Shown here piece by piece: positions 1 through 10,100 of a DNA stretch of 46,375 bases. This DNA comes from Acidobacteriota bacterium (GTDB taxonomy: Bacteria > Acidobacteriota > Blastocatellia > Pyrinomonadales > Pyrinomonadaceae). The stretch is from the NCBI GenBank assembly GCA_029781855.1, contig JAKOVX010000063.1:1-46375 (forward strand), in the 5' to 3' direction. A program made the translations under genes and the position numbers. Position 1 is the stretch's first letter; every line of letters starts with the position of its first letter. A model generated the notes under the pieces. That model was not told where the DNA came from, made no database searches, and was given only the letters and a program-made list of their open reading frames with translations.

Positions 1-3000
1 TACATCCGTGCGGCGAGCTGCCACATCCAGGTGGCCGCCCGTGATCAGGAACAGATTGGCGTTGCCCTTGAGAGCGTTGTAGATAGCCTGTCCCTGGGCC
101 GTAAACGAGCTGGACGTCCCGCCCTGCAGGACGTTGTGGCTGACGACGATCGCTCGTCGGTCGCTGTAAGTTTGCAGAAGTCCGTTGGCCCACTGCAATA
201 CCGGGTGATCGGTCGCTGTCATTGCGTCGTCGTATTCGATAAATATGACGATGAAATTCAAACCGCTTGCCGAAATGAGAGCGTAATTATTGTCATTATC
301 GCTGCCATAGTGGCCGCCGTAATACGGTTTCCCGGTGAATCGGGATGTACCGAAGTACGTGTTAAAGTTCCCGGTAGCAGATGGAGCTCCGTCGTGGTTT
401 CCCGCTTCGAGGCCGTATGGCACATTGCCTGCGTCGAGAATGTCCCAGGCGTTTACCGCATTCGACCATTGCGTCATATTCGACGCAACGTCCACGTTAT
501 CGCCCAAGCCGGCAACATAGACGATGTTATTGCTGACCTTGTTGCTGACGATCCAGTTCATCTGGGCGTTGTAAATCGACGGGTAAGTGGCGGCGTAATA
601 CTGCGGGTCGGGGATCGTCGCGATCGTGAAATCCGGCCCGGCTGCACCCTGCAGCGGGCGTCCGTAAAACGTAACATCGAGCGGCTGCCCTTCCGGATCC
701 GTAACGTCTACCGAAAGCGTGGCCGATGTCGGAACGTCGGACGCACCATTTGACGGCCCCACAAGGGTCGGCATTTCGGGCGACAGATTGACCGTCGCGT
801 TGAACGGCGACCCTGGCACCCAGCTATAACCTGTTCCAATTATCGAGCCGTTGGCCCCGTTCCCCGACGAATCGTTTACGGCCGACCCTGCTGCTTCGTC
901 TAACCCCCAACGGCCAAGAAGCCCTGTCTGCGGACCCGGGATCTTGGTGTTTATGGTACCGACGATCTCGGTTTGGGTTCGAGCATAATTCCAAATGCGC
1001 ACTTCGTCGAGAACGCCATCGAAGAAGCCCAGAGCGGTGTTATCCGTCTTCATCGACGTGCCAAATGCCAGCTGTGAAGTATTTCCCGCATTGGCCGGCT
1101 GGTTGACCGCCAGATCCGCTTCCGGATCGCCGTTAAGATAGAGGTGCCAGACCGCCCCGTCATAGGTAGCGGCGACGTGATACCACGCGCCCATTTGAAG
1201 CGCAGTCGTTCCGCAAACCGGATGATTCAAACCCGGACTTGATCCGGTTTGTGCCTCTTCGAAGTCCGCACAGAACACTCCATCCGAACCTCGAATCCCA
1301 AGAAAGTAGTTAATATCGGCGGCCTGAGTTTCGGCATCCGCCGTACCATTTGTTACCAGCGGAACGAGGGTCTGGCCGCCGTTTCCTGTCGTCGTGACGA
1401 CACCTGTGCCGTCCCGACGGAGCCACGTCTCAACGGTAAACTGCGGAGTATCGTCATTATCGCCCAAGGCGACGTACGCGCTGTTGCTCCCAAGATAAAG
1501 GGCCTCAGCGGGAGGCGGCGGCAGCGGAGATGCGTTCGCCTCATTAGACAGATCGGACTCGTTATTCGACGAGTCGATTGCCGTAACCGCATAATAATAG
1601 GTGGTTCCGGCGGTGACTGCCGAATCGAGAAATGCTGGGCTTGTCAACACGCCGTTGATCGGTGTCCCTTTTACGACGGGGCTGCTGGTTCCGCGATAGA
1701 CGCGATAACCGGCGAGGTCCGTTTCGGTGTTCGCCGTCCATTCCAGCTGTACGGCTCCGGGGCGGGCCGATGACATCAGGTTAGTCGGGGCGTCTGGCGG
1801 AGTCGTATCGAATACGAGATCGAATGGAGATCCGGCGGTCCAATACGGGCCATTTGTGAGCGTTCCGGGAAAACTCCCGATCGGACTCGCAGTCGTGGTT
1901 CCGGCACCTTCGTTCATTCCCCAGCGCGCAAGCAGGCCAGTGCCGCTCGTCAATTCGGAGTTGATCGTCGCCCTGATCTCACTTTGGCTGTGAGCGACAT
2001 TCCATATCCGGGCTTCATCCAAAACACCCTGAAAATAGCCGGATGGTGTGCCCATAGAGGTAAGAAATGTACCGAGGCCCGCGTGCTGAATGCTGTCATA
2101 ACGAGGGATACACGTGCTGGCAAGCGTTGCCTCCAGATTACCGTTCAGATACAGTTTCAGGGCCGTTCCGTCGTATGTGAAGGCCGCGTGGTACCAAGTG
2201 TTATTTACGATCGGCGTGACGCCGACGATCGGGGTGTTGTCTCCCGCCGGTCGGCCGTTGCAAGCCGCATAGGTTTCGAAATCGGCCGCGAGAACATTGC
2301 CGGATATGCCCAGAATGTAGTTCTCATCCAGGTTCGAACCATCTTGCTCGGGCGAGCCTTTGGTCACCATTGGAACCGCGTTGACGCCGTTGGTCCCTGT
2401 GCTCACTGCGACACCGTTTCCGGTCCGTTTGAACCAGGTTTCGACTGTAAAATTCTGTGCTCCTAACCCAGAAGCCGTCCCAAACGTGACGTAGTCATTC
2501 ACGCCGTCAAATCCAATACCCGCACCTAAGCTCGCAAGCGGCGTAGCGCTTGCTTCATTGGACGGACCCGATTCGTTGGCGCTTGTATCGACAGCTGTGA
2601 CGACATAGTAATAGGGAGAGCCGTTAGTTAGCCCGGTGTCGGTAAAGCTGGTGCCCGTGACCAACGTTCCGCCATTGACGGGACTTGTCAGCGGCACAGA
2701 TGGCGCGTCACTGCGATAAACGTTGTACCCGGACAAATCCAGGTCGGCGGGTGCCGTCCAATTGAGACTTACGGCCCCGCTGAATGGGATAGGCGTCAGA
2801 TCGGTCGGCGCTGCCGGAGGCGTCAGATCCGCGGCGTACCAAATAGGACCATTCGTGAGTGTGCCATTTGGGCGACCGGCGATCGAATTGTATGCCGTGA
2901 TGCCGGTACCCTCATTCAATCCCCAGCGACCGATCAATCCGGTACCGCTGGTCATTTCGGCATTCATCGACGCTTGGATATCAGCCTGGGAACGCACCAC

Positions 3001-3771
3001 GTTCCAAATGCGAACCTCATCAATAATTCCCTGAAAAAATCCTACAGCCGCACCGGTCGAGGTCATTGCCGTACCGATACCGGCGTGTTGGATGCTGTCC
3101 CAACGCGGGTAGCGGGTCGCTCCGACATCGCCACCGGCCATCGTTTCCAGATTGCCGTTAAGGTAGAGTTTCCAATATCGTCCGTCATAGGTGACGGCCG
3201 CATGGTACCAGACATTATTCAGGATAGCGGTCGAACCCGTAACCGGATGGTTCAGTCCGGCGGTGCCACCCGCGACACATGGCGCCCCCATACTCGAAGC
3301 GCACTCTTCGAAATCGGCCGCAAGATGGCCCGAACCATCAATGCCGAAGAAGTAGTTCATGTCGACGTTGGAGTTTTCGGCTTCACCGCGGCCTTTGGTG
3401 ACCAACGGAACCGCCGTGATACCGCCGGTTCCGGTCGAGGTCGTGGCCCCCGCACCGGTTCGTTTGAACCAGGTCTCGATGGTGAACACTTGAACGCCAA
3501 GACCCGTATTGGTCCCAACAGACGGCCCGAAAGTCACATAGTCGTTTGAGCCGTCAAACTGCAAGGCCTCTGCCTTGACCGCGGATACCGGTGACATCGG
3601 TTTTGCCGACACGACATTCTCGGCCGAGGCACTTTGTCCGAGGATCTTTTTAATGGACTCGAACGAGATCGATCCACTGACTCCGACAGCGGCTAGGGCC
3701 GCAAAGCCAGCTGATATGATCAAGATCGAAGAGACGATGAATAGGTGAGACGATCTTTTTAGACTAAACAT
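1..3771 (-). CDS. Secreted LamG/Fn3 protein with C-terminal calcineurin-like metallophosphoesterase (3' end cut by window)
   Basis: The frame is open for 1257 codons from ATG 3771 to the window edge, so the C-terminus is missing. The start is preceded by a strong ribosome site (GGAGGA) and opens with an export signal (residues 1-31, FIVSSILIISAGFAALAA). Three LamG/concanavalin-like domains follow at about residues 70-305, 422-643 and 757-979; each carries a WYH-A-TYDG-LYLNG core and a DE(V/A)RIWN ending. Fn3-like domains (about 317-409 and 655-746) separate them. An Ig-like linker leads to a metallophosphoesterase domain from about 1037: IATIPDPQYY, then GLGD, GNHD (about 1124-1127), VSHN (H about 1212) and GGHLD. 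LamG domains generally bind glycans and calcineurin-like enzymes hydrolyse phosphoesters using two metals. A cell-surface or secreted phosphoesterase or nuclease held on polysaccharide is inference. The substrate cannot be read from the sequence. Confidence 0.88.
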   Translation of the reverse strand, partial: MFSLKRSSHLFIVSSILIISAGFAALAAVGVSGSISFESIKKILGQSASAENVVSAKPMSPVSAVKAEALQFDGSNDYVTFGPSVGTNTGLGVQVFTIETWFKRTGAGATTSTGTGGITAVPLVTKGRGEAENSNVDMNYFFGIDGSGHLAADFEECASSMGAPCVAGGTAGLNHPVTGSTAILNNVWYHAAVTYDGRYWKLYLNGNLETMAGGDVGATRYPRWDSIQHAGIGTAMTSTGAAVGFFQGIIDEVRIWNVVRSQADIQASMNAEMTSGTGLIGRWGLNEGTGITAYNSIAGRPNGTLTNGPIWYAADLTPPAAPTDLTPIPFSGAVSLNWTAPADLDLSGYNVYRSDAPSVPLTSPVNGGTLVTGTSFTDTGLTNGSPYYYVVTAVDTSANESGPSNEASATPLASLGAGIGFDGVNDYVTFGTASGLGAQNFTVETWFKRTGNGVAVSTGTNGVNAVPMVTKGSPEQDGSNLDENYILGISGNVLAADFETYAACNGRPAGDNTPIVGVTPIVNNTWYHAAFTYDGTALKLYLNGNLEATLASTCIPRYDSIQHAGLGTFLTSMGTPSGYFQGVLDEARIWNVAHSQSEIRATINSELTSGTGLLARWGMNEGAGTTTASPIGSFPGTLTNGPYWTAGSPFDLVFDTTPPDAPTNLMSSARPGAVQLEWTANTETDLAGYRVYRGTSSPVVKGTPINGVLTSPAFLDSAVTAGTTYYYAVTAIDSSNNESDLSNEANASPLPPPPAEALYLGSNSAYVALGDNDDTPQFTVETWLRRDGTGVVTTTGNGGQTLVPLVTNGTADAETQAADINYFLGIRGSDGVFCADFEEAQTGSSPGLNHPVCGTTALQMGAWYHVAATYDGAVWHLYLNGDPEADLAVNQPANAGNTSQLAFGTSMKTDNTALGFFDGVLDEVRIWNYARTQTEIVGTINTKIPGPQTGLLGRWGLDEAAGSAVNDSSGNGANGSIIGTGYSWVPGSPFNATVNLSPEMPTLVGPSNGASDVPTSATLSVDVTDPEGQPLDVTFYGRPLQGAAGPDFTIATIPDPQYYAATYPSIYNAQMNWIVSNKVSNNIVYVAGLGDNVDVASNMTQWSNAVNAWDILDAGNVPYGLEAGNHDGAPSATGNFNTYFGTSRFTGKPYYGGHYGSDNDNNYALISASGLNFIVIFIEYDDAMTATDHPVLQWANGLLQTYSDRRAIVVSHNVLQGGTSSSFTAQGQAIYNALKGNANLFLITGGHLDVAARRTDV

Positions 3772-3957
3772 TGAAACTGTTCCTCCGGCGGATTGCATAC
3801 CGACAGGCACAATTGCGCCGGACGGAGTGCTATGCCTGAAGGATCAGCAAGCCTAATATTTCCCTTCTTAAATGCAAACGTGATGCCACGGACATGCGAC
3901 AGAAATACGCTTCGAAGGCCTGGGAGCATTGAAATCAGCGGTAATTCTCGCGCTTTG

Positions 3958-3973
3958 TGTGAATTTCTTCACA
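3958..3973. promoter_or_regulatory. CRP/FNR-family-like palindromic operator
   Basis: TGTGAATTTCTTCACA is a perfect inverted repeat that matches the TGTGA-N6-TCACA consensus of CRP-type regulators. It lies in the 345-nt intergenic region about 190 nt upstream of the LamG-phosphoesterase start on the minus strand. No matching -10/-35 pair at a canonical distance was clear. The motif is seen directly; binding by a CRP homologue is inference. Confidence 0.5.
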
Positions 3974-3975
3974 TC

Positions 3976-3987
3976 ACCGTTTACGGT
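3976..3987. promoter_or_regulatory. Second small palindrome beside the CRP-like site
   Basis: ACCGT-TT-ACGGT is a perfect 5-bp-arm inverted repeat only 2 nt from the TGTGA-N6-TCACA element. The pair suggests a compound operator for the LamG gene. Nothing else in 3772-4050 was recognised. Confidence 0.3.
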
Positions 3988-4051
3988 TTGGGTTTTGCAA
4001 AATAAACGCAGTGAACGGGGATTTCTGACCTTTAAGTCCTTTGAAGGATAC

Positions 4052-4086
4052 GCAAAAAGCCCCCAGATCGCTCCGGAGGCTTTTCG
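4052..4086 (-). terminator. Rho-independent terminator of the giant beta-helix gene
   Basis: Read on the minus strand, a hairpin (AAAAGCCTCCGGAG, loop, then CTGGGGGCTTTTT) with two mismatches ends in a T tract about 30 nt after the stop codon at 4117. Confidence 0.65.
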
Positions 4087-4116
4087 GAAAATGCGGTCCG
4101 CCCGAGGGCGACCCGG

Positions 4117-7100
4117 CTATGGTGCAAAGGTCGGCGGATCCGATACGAAGTCTGCCGAGGTCACGTCGGTGTACGGCGTGATCAGGCGGACGTTTGGATT
4201 GAACACAAACCGCTTTGCGGTGATGTTCAGCGTGTACGTCTGGCCGGTAGGAACATCGGTGAATGAATAGTAACCGAACGGACCGGAGATCGCGATCCGC
4301 GGCGTCGCCAATCCACCATCAGACAACACGACCTTGACATTCTTGATGCCCTGGCCGCCCGGTGTCGTCAGCCGTCCGGAGATCGTGACCGCAGCGATCC
4401 ATTCATCCGCTCCGATGTCATTTGCAGCACCGATCGGCCTGGTTTGGCCGTCGATATCCGTCGTGACTGCCGGAAGCGTGAACGCCTGATCGATCATCGG
4501 GCTGCCGAGAGCCAAATGCAGATCCGTCGAAGAAACAAACATCGGATCAACAGCAAACGAATTAGCATCCTGCGTGGTCGCAGCCTGCCAGTTAGCAAGT
4601 GATACCTGGGCCGAACCGCCTATGAATCCAACATTCTGTGCGAAGTAGTCGTTGTAATTGATCGACGAGAACACCGATGCCGCCGCTGTGCTGTAAACAC
4701 CGTAACGAGTGGCGCCAGTGGTCTGTGTATTCGCGAAAATGTTGTCCCTGACATCGAGTGCTCCGGCCGCCGTTACCGCCGAGGTAACAAGCATTGCCGC
4801 CGTCGTACCCGACGCCTGGTTGGTACTCATATTGACCGAGTTGTGGTAGACCTTGTAGCCGCCTGTGGCTGCATTAAACACCAACCCGAAACCGTTGCTG
4901 GTCGCGGTCGCCGAACCAAGACCCGTGATATCCGCGACAAAGTTGTTAGCGATCGTCACGTTCGAGGCGGCCGACGTCGACGATACCTGAATGCCGAAGG
5001 CTCCGGTACCCGAGGCACTGACATTCTTGATATCGCGGATAGTGTTGTTGACAACAAATCCGCCATCGACGAGCAACGCCACTTGGATACCGCTCATTGC
5101 CGCCGTGGTTGTTGTCGTCGACTGTATACCATTTACAGTGTTGCCGTTAATGGTGAAGTTAGACGCGTTACCGATCAACATTCCACGGAAGATATTCTTG
5201 TCATTCGAAACGGTCGATCCAAACGTATTACCGTTGACGTTCCAGTTCGAATCAAAGAACGGAGCCGTGGTGCCGCCACGTAGGTAAAGCCCATTCTGGA
5301 CGCGGTAGATCCAGTTGTTCTGAATCGTGTTGTTGCTGTTCGGCGATTCGGCATCGCCGCCCAGCGTAACTCCGCTTCCTGTCAAGACACCCGCCACTGT
5401 CGGCGAGTTCGGTCCGGGCGCACCGTTGATGACGCAGTTCTTAATAGTGTTGTTGTTGGCACCATTCGACGAACCCGCACTATGCATCCAGATGACGATA
5501 CCGGTCGTCAGCTGATTATTCGTAATCGTCAGACTGCGGTCGGTACCGCCGGAAAGAGATCCGTCGAAAGTGACGTTGTCGGCACCATTGAGTATGATCA
5601 GGCCTGAACTTGCCGCGGAAGTTCCTGAAATGATCCTCGGTCCGCCGCTTGGTTTGATCGTCAGGCTCGAACCGAACTCGTTCAGGGCAACGGCTCCGGT
5701 CTCGCCGGTCAAATCTGCCGAAATGTTGGCAACGACTGGGCCCGACGTGCCGAGCGTATTGATCGTGTCAAACAAGCCGCCCGGATTCGTCAGCGATGCG
5801 AAATTGCCGCCGCCCCCGACCGTGACCGTACCCGACACCGGCGGGACCGCCGTGAAGCTGCCGTTTATCACATCGTTGGCCGAGTTAGAGTCCGAAGTAA
5901 TGACCGCTGCGGACATTGTGTAACTTCCGGCAACGAGAGTCGGTGCAGTCGCAAATGTCACCGTGACCGTCGAACCCGGATTGATCGTTGAGATTACCTG
6001 AGTATCCGTGAACGTGTAACCCATCGGTCCATTCGCCGCAAACTGAACACTGACGTTCGTTTGTGCACTCAGGCCGACGTTGGTGAATGACGCCTGCGGC
6101 TGACCGGAGGTACCGGCCGGAAGTACGCCGCCATCTGTCGGAACGATGAACGAATTTGCTGCGATGTCATTTGCCGGAGGCAACAAGCCCGTGAATTCGT
6201 CAGCACCGATATCCGGAGCCGTTCCGTTCGGACGAGTATCACCGTCGATGTCGACCGTAACGCCGACAGCAGCGCCGCCCGACTCGAGCTGAGTCACGGT
6301 GCTGTTCGGAATATGGAGGTCCGAAGCGGTCGCGAATGGCGGAGGCGTCGTCTTCACGAACGAAGCGTTGTCGTTTGTCCCAGCCGCTGACAACGGACTC
6401 GTGTAAGCACGGAAGTTCGATGCCGGCGTCGTAGCCGACGGATCAAAATTCGCCGCCAGATACTCGCCCGTGCCAAATGTCGTTCCAGTCTGTGCGAGAC
6501 GGTCATTGGCATCCGTTCCGCTGAAGTACGCGTTGTTATTGTCCGTCAGGTTCATCGAGACCGTTGCTCCGGACGGTAAGTAAACTGCCACGTGCCTGGT
6601 ACCCGTCGGGTTACCGGCCGTGATCCTATTGGCGAAGATGTTATTTCTAACATCGACACCGGTCAACGTTGTAGACGTGATACCAAACGCCGCCGTCAGA
6701 TCGGTACTGGTCACGCCGCCCATAACTCCGTAAAGATTCACGGAGTTTTGGTAGATCTTGTGCCCGGTGCCGGACGCGACGCGGATGCCGAACGCACCGA
6801 AGGTCGTGCTGAAGGCCCCGGTTCCGGCCGTCTGGTCATTGATCACACCAGACACGAAGTTGTTCTGGACCACGTGATTGCTACCGCCGCCCAGATTGAT
6901 GCCGAAGGCACTCCACGAGCCGCCGTTATTATTCTTGACTCGGTTCACGCGATTGCTGTCGATCGTGAACGTACCGGTGGCACTATTTACCCCGACGTTT
7001 ATGCCTTGCGTCGCCGTGCTCGAACCAACGTAGCCCTCCACCCAGACGGAATTCGCCGCGATGAAGCCATTGGTCGAGCCCTGTGCGGTGATACCGATCG

Positions 7101-10100
7101 AAGTAACCTGATCGGCACTGCCCGCAGTGGGATTTCCGATGTCATTCGCCGTGATCTGGAGACCCGGGAACACCGTCGTCGCCGAACCGTTGGCGGAAAT
7201 TCCGCGTGCGGCAGTGACGACGCTATTGTTGCTGATCAACAGGTTTGCAGCAGTGGCTCCGGCTCCAACTGAGGTTGAAACCGACGTAATAGCCGACGGA
7301 GCGGTCGTACCGCTTACGGTCGATCCGCCCGGCCCGGCAAAGACACCGAAAGTGGTGTTTTCCGTACCTGTGGTCGATGTAGCGGTGGAAATGTTCCGTC
7401 CTGTCGAACTACCGACGATGTTCAGGTTCTTGATAACGTCGTTGTCCGCAGAATTGACAACCGTGGCCGCCAATACGATTCGAACCACGGACGTGAATGT
7501 TACCGTATTTGCCGCCGTATTCTGCAGTGTCAAGTTGCGGTTCGCGCCGGGCGTATTCGGATTGTCTCCGTCGATGGTGACGTTGTCGGCACCGTTGAGT
7601 TCGATCAATCCACGGCCCTGTAGAGTTGCCCCTGATACCGTCACGCCGTCATTGTAGGGCCGAACAAGCACGGAAGTGTACGAGGCAGAGCCTGCACCGC
7701 TGCTGTTAAGCACTGCCGATGCCGTCTCGGTCGTATTTGTTACGACATTAACGATGATGTCTCCCTGATGCGTTCCGGCATTGATCGCGTCGAAAGCGTC
7801 TTTCACGGTTGGATAATCCGTCGGTCCGGCCGTGCCTGCTGTTGCCGTGACCGTTACCGGGCCGGTGTAGGACGTCGAGATCGTCCAGGAGTAGCTTGCC
7901 GGCGTCGGATCGATATTGCCGACAAAATCGACAGCTCGTACCTGGAAGGTGTGGGGCCCGTCCGCGAGAGAAGTGTAGTTCTTGGGCGTAGTACACGCTG
8001 CGAATGCTTCAGCATCGAGTTTGCACTCGAAGGTCGGCGCCGGGAAACCGAGACTGTCGCTCGCGCTGAACGTGAAAGTCGCATCAGAACTGTTACTCGG
8101 ATCCGGCGGACTCGAAAGGATCTGAGTGTCAGGGGCGATCGCATCAAGCGTCCAGGAATAGCTGGCGGGAGTCGGATCGATATTGCCTGCAAAATCGATG
8201 GCTCGCACCTGGAAATTGTGCACGCCCTGGCTTAATGACGTGTAATTCTGGGGAGATGTACACGCCGAGAACGCTCCGGTGTCCAGCTTGCATTCGAAGG
8301 TCAATATGAGCGATTGACGCCCGAGGCTGTCTGTACCCGTGAAGGTAAACGACGCATCCGCGCTGTTGCTGGGATTTGGCGGATTGGTCAGGATCTGGGT
8401 GTCAGGAGCGATCGCATCGACGACCCATCCGTAACTTGCAGGTGTCGGATCGATATTGCCCGCCCCATCTTTCGCACGGACCTGGAAAGTATGCGAGCCC
8501 TGACCCAAGCCGCTATAGGTTTTCGGCGATGTACAGGTACTAAATCCGCTGCCGTCGAGATCACACTCAAAGCTTGCCACCGCTGAAGCGACCGAATCGG
8601 TCCCGCTGAACGTGAACGTCGCATCAGTGCTGTTACTCGGATTCGTCGGATGTGTCAGGATCTGCGTATCCGGCGGGGTAACGTCCGGTTGTTCGTCGGC
8701 ACCGATGTCGTAGCCGGCACCGTACGGACGCGGATCACCGTCGATGTCAACCAGAACACTGGCAAGGACCGCACCCGCATCTATCTCGGCTGAGCCGAGC
8801 GGGATATGAAGGTCGTTCGCCGACAGAAATGGCACCGCACCCATCGATGAAAGCGAGGCATTATCATTCGTTGAAGCTGGCGAAAGGCCGCTCGTATAGG
8901 CTGCCATGAGAGGCAAAGTCGTAAAGAAGTTAGTTCCGGCCGTGGTTCCTGCCTGGCCTGCCCCTTGCCTCGCGGCATCTGCGCCGAAATAATACGAGTT
9001 GTTATTCCACGTCAGGTTCATCGCCGATGTACCGCCGGATGGAAGATAGGCAGATACATTGGCTATCGAGGTAGTGCCGCCGGTGATATTGTTCGCGAAA
9101 ATATTATTGCGAACGTCCATTCCGGTCGACGTTGTTCCGACGACCGCAAATGCGGCCGTCAATAATGAAGTGGTGGCCGTGCCTGCGCGAGCCCCGTACA
9201 AATTCACCGAATTGTGATAGATCTGGTGGCCGGTGCCTGCTCCTATACGTATGCCGAAAATGCCGAATGTCGTCGAGAAGGCGGCGCCGCCCGTCATATC
9301 GCCGGTCACATTGCTGACAAAATTGTTTTTAAGGACTACGTTGTTGCCAGCACTGACGTCAATACCGTATGCCCCAAATGTTCCGGTATTAGCGTTGACG
9401 ATACCCTGTACATTATTCCGCTGGATAATTGTTCCTCCACTCGAGTCCTCAATTCCGAAAACTTGCGTGGAGCCGTTTGTGGAAATATTCGAAACCGTGT
9501 TGCCGACCAGGTTGTTGCCGGATGCGGCGGCACCTCCACTGTCTCTTATGCCATATGGCGCATTTCCACTGGTACCTGAATAACCAAGTGCCGTGACTGA
9601 ATTGCCGGAAACAGTTGTGTTGACCGCTCCGGTTGCCAGCCATATTCCCGTGTCGTTCTCGGCGGCGGTATTGTCAAAGTTTCCGATAATGTTGTTGCTG
9701 ACCGTCGCTCCGTCGGCGCCTTGGACGTAGGCTCCGACGAGCCTGAGCGAATTTGCGCCCGACGTATCCATCTTGTTCTGTGTGATCAAAAGGCCGGAAC
9801 CGTTGCCCGCCAGCACGGCGGCATTGGTGAAAATACCGACATACGCCTTTTGAATGTCGTTGTTCTGAATGGTGATATTGCTGAAGTACCCGGCAACACC
9901 GGTCGTATCCGTGACGACAACCGCTGAACTCGTATTAACTCCGTTGCGAATAACGCAGTTCTTCAACACGTTATTGGTGACAGGGGCCGTTCCGGTCGAA
10001 CCGAACCTGACCACCTGCGGCGACGTCGTATTCGTATTTTCAATGGTCAACGACCTGTCGCTGCCCACACCGCCGACCGAACCGTCGATGGTAACGCTGC

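Noticed and set aside
1249..3549. Plus-strand frames opposite the LamG-phosphoesterase gene
   Set aside because: The minus strand is continuously open with clear domains, so the plus-strand frames are compositional shadows.
3929..4270. Possible plus-strand gene in the gap after the giant gene
   Set aside because: It crosses the terminator hairpin and the end of the giant gene and has no recognisable motif.
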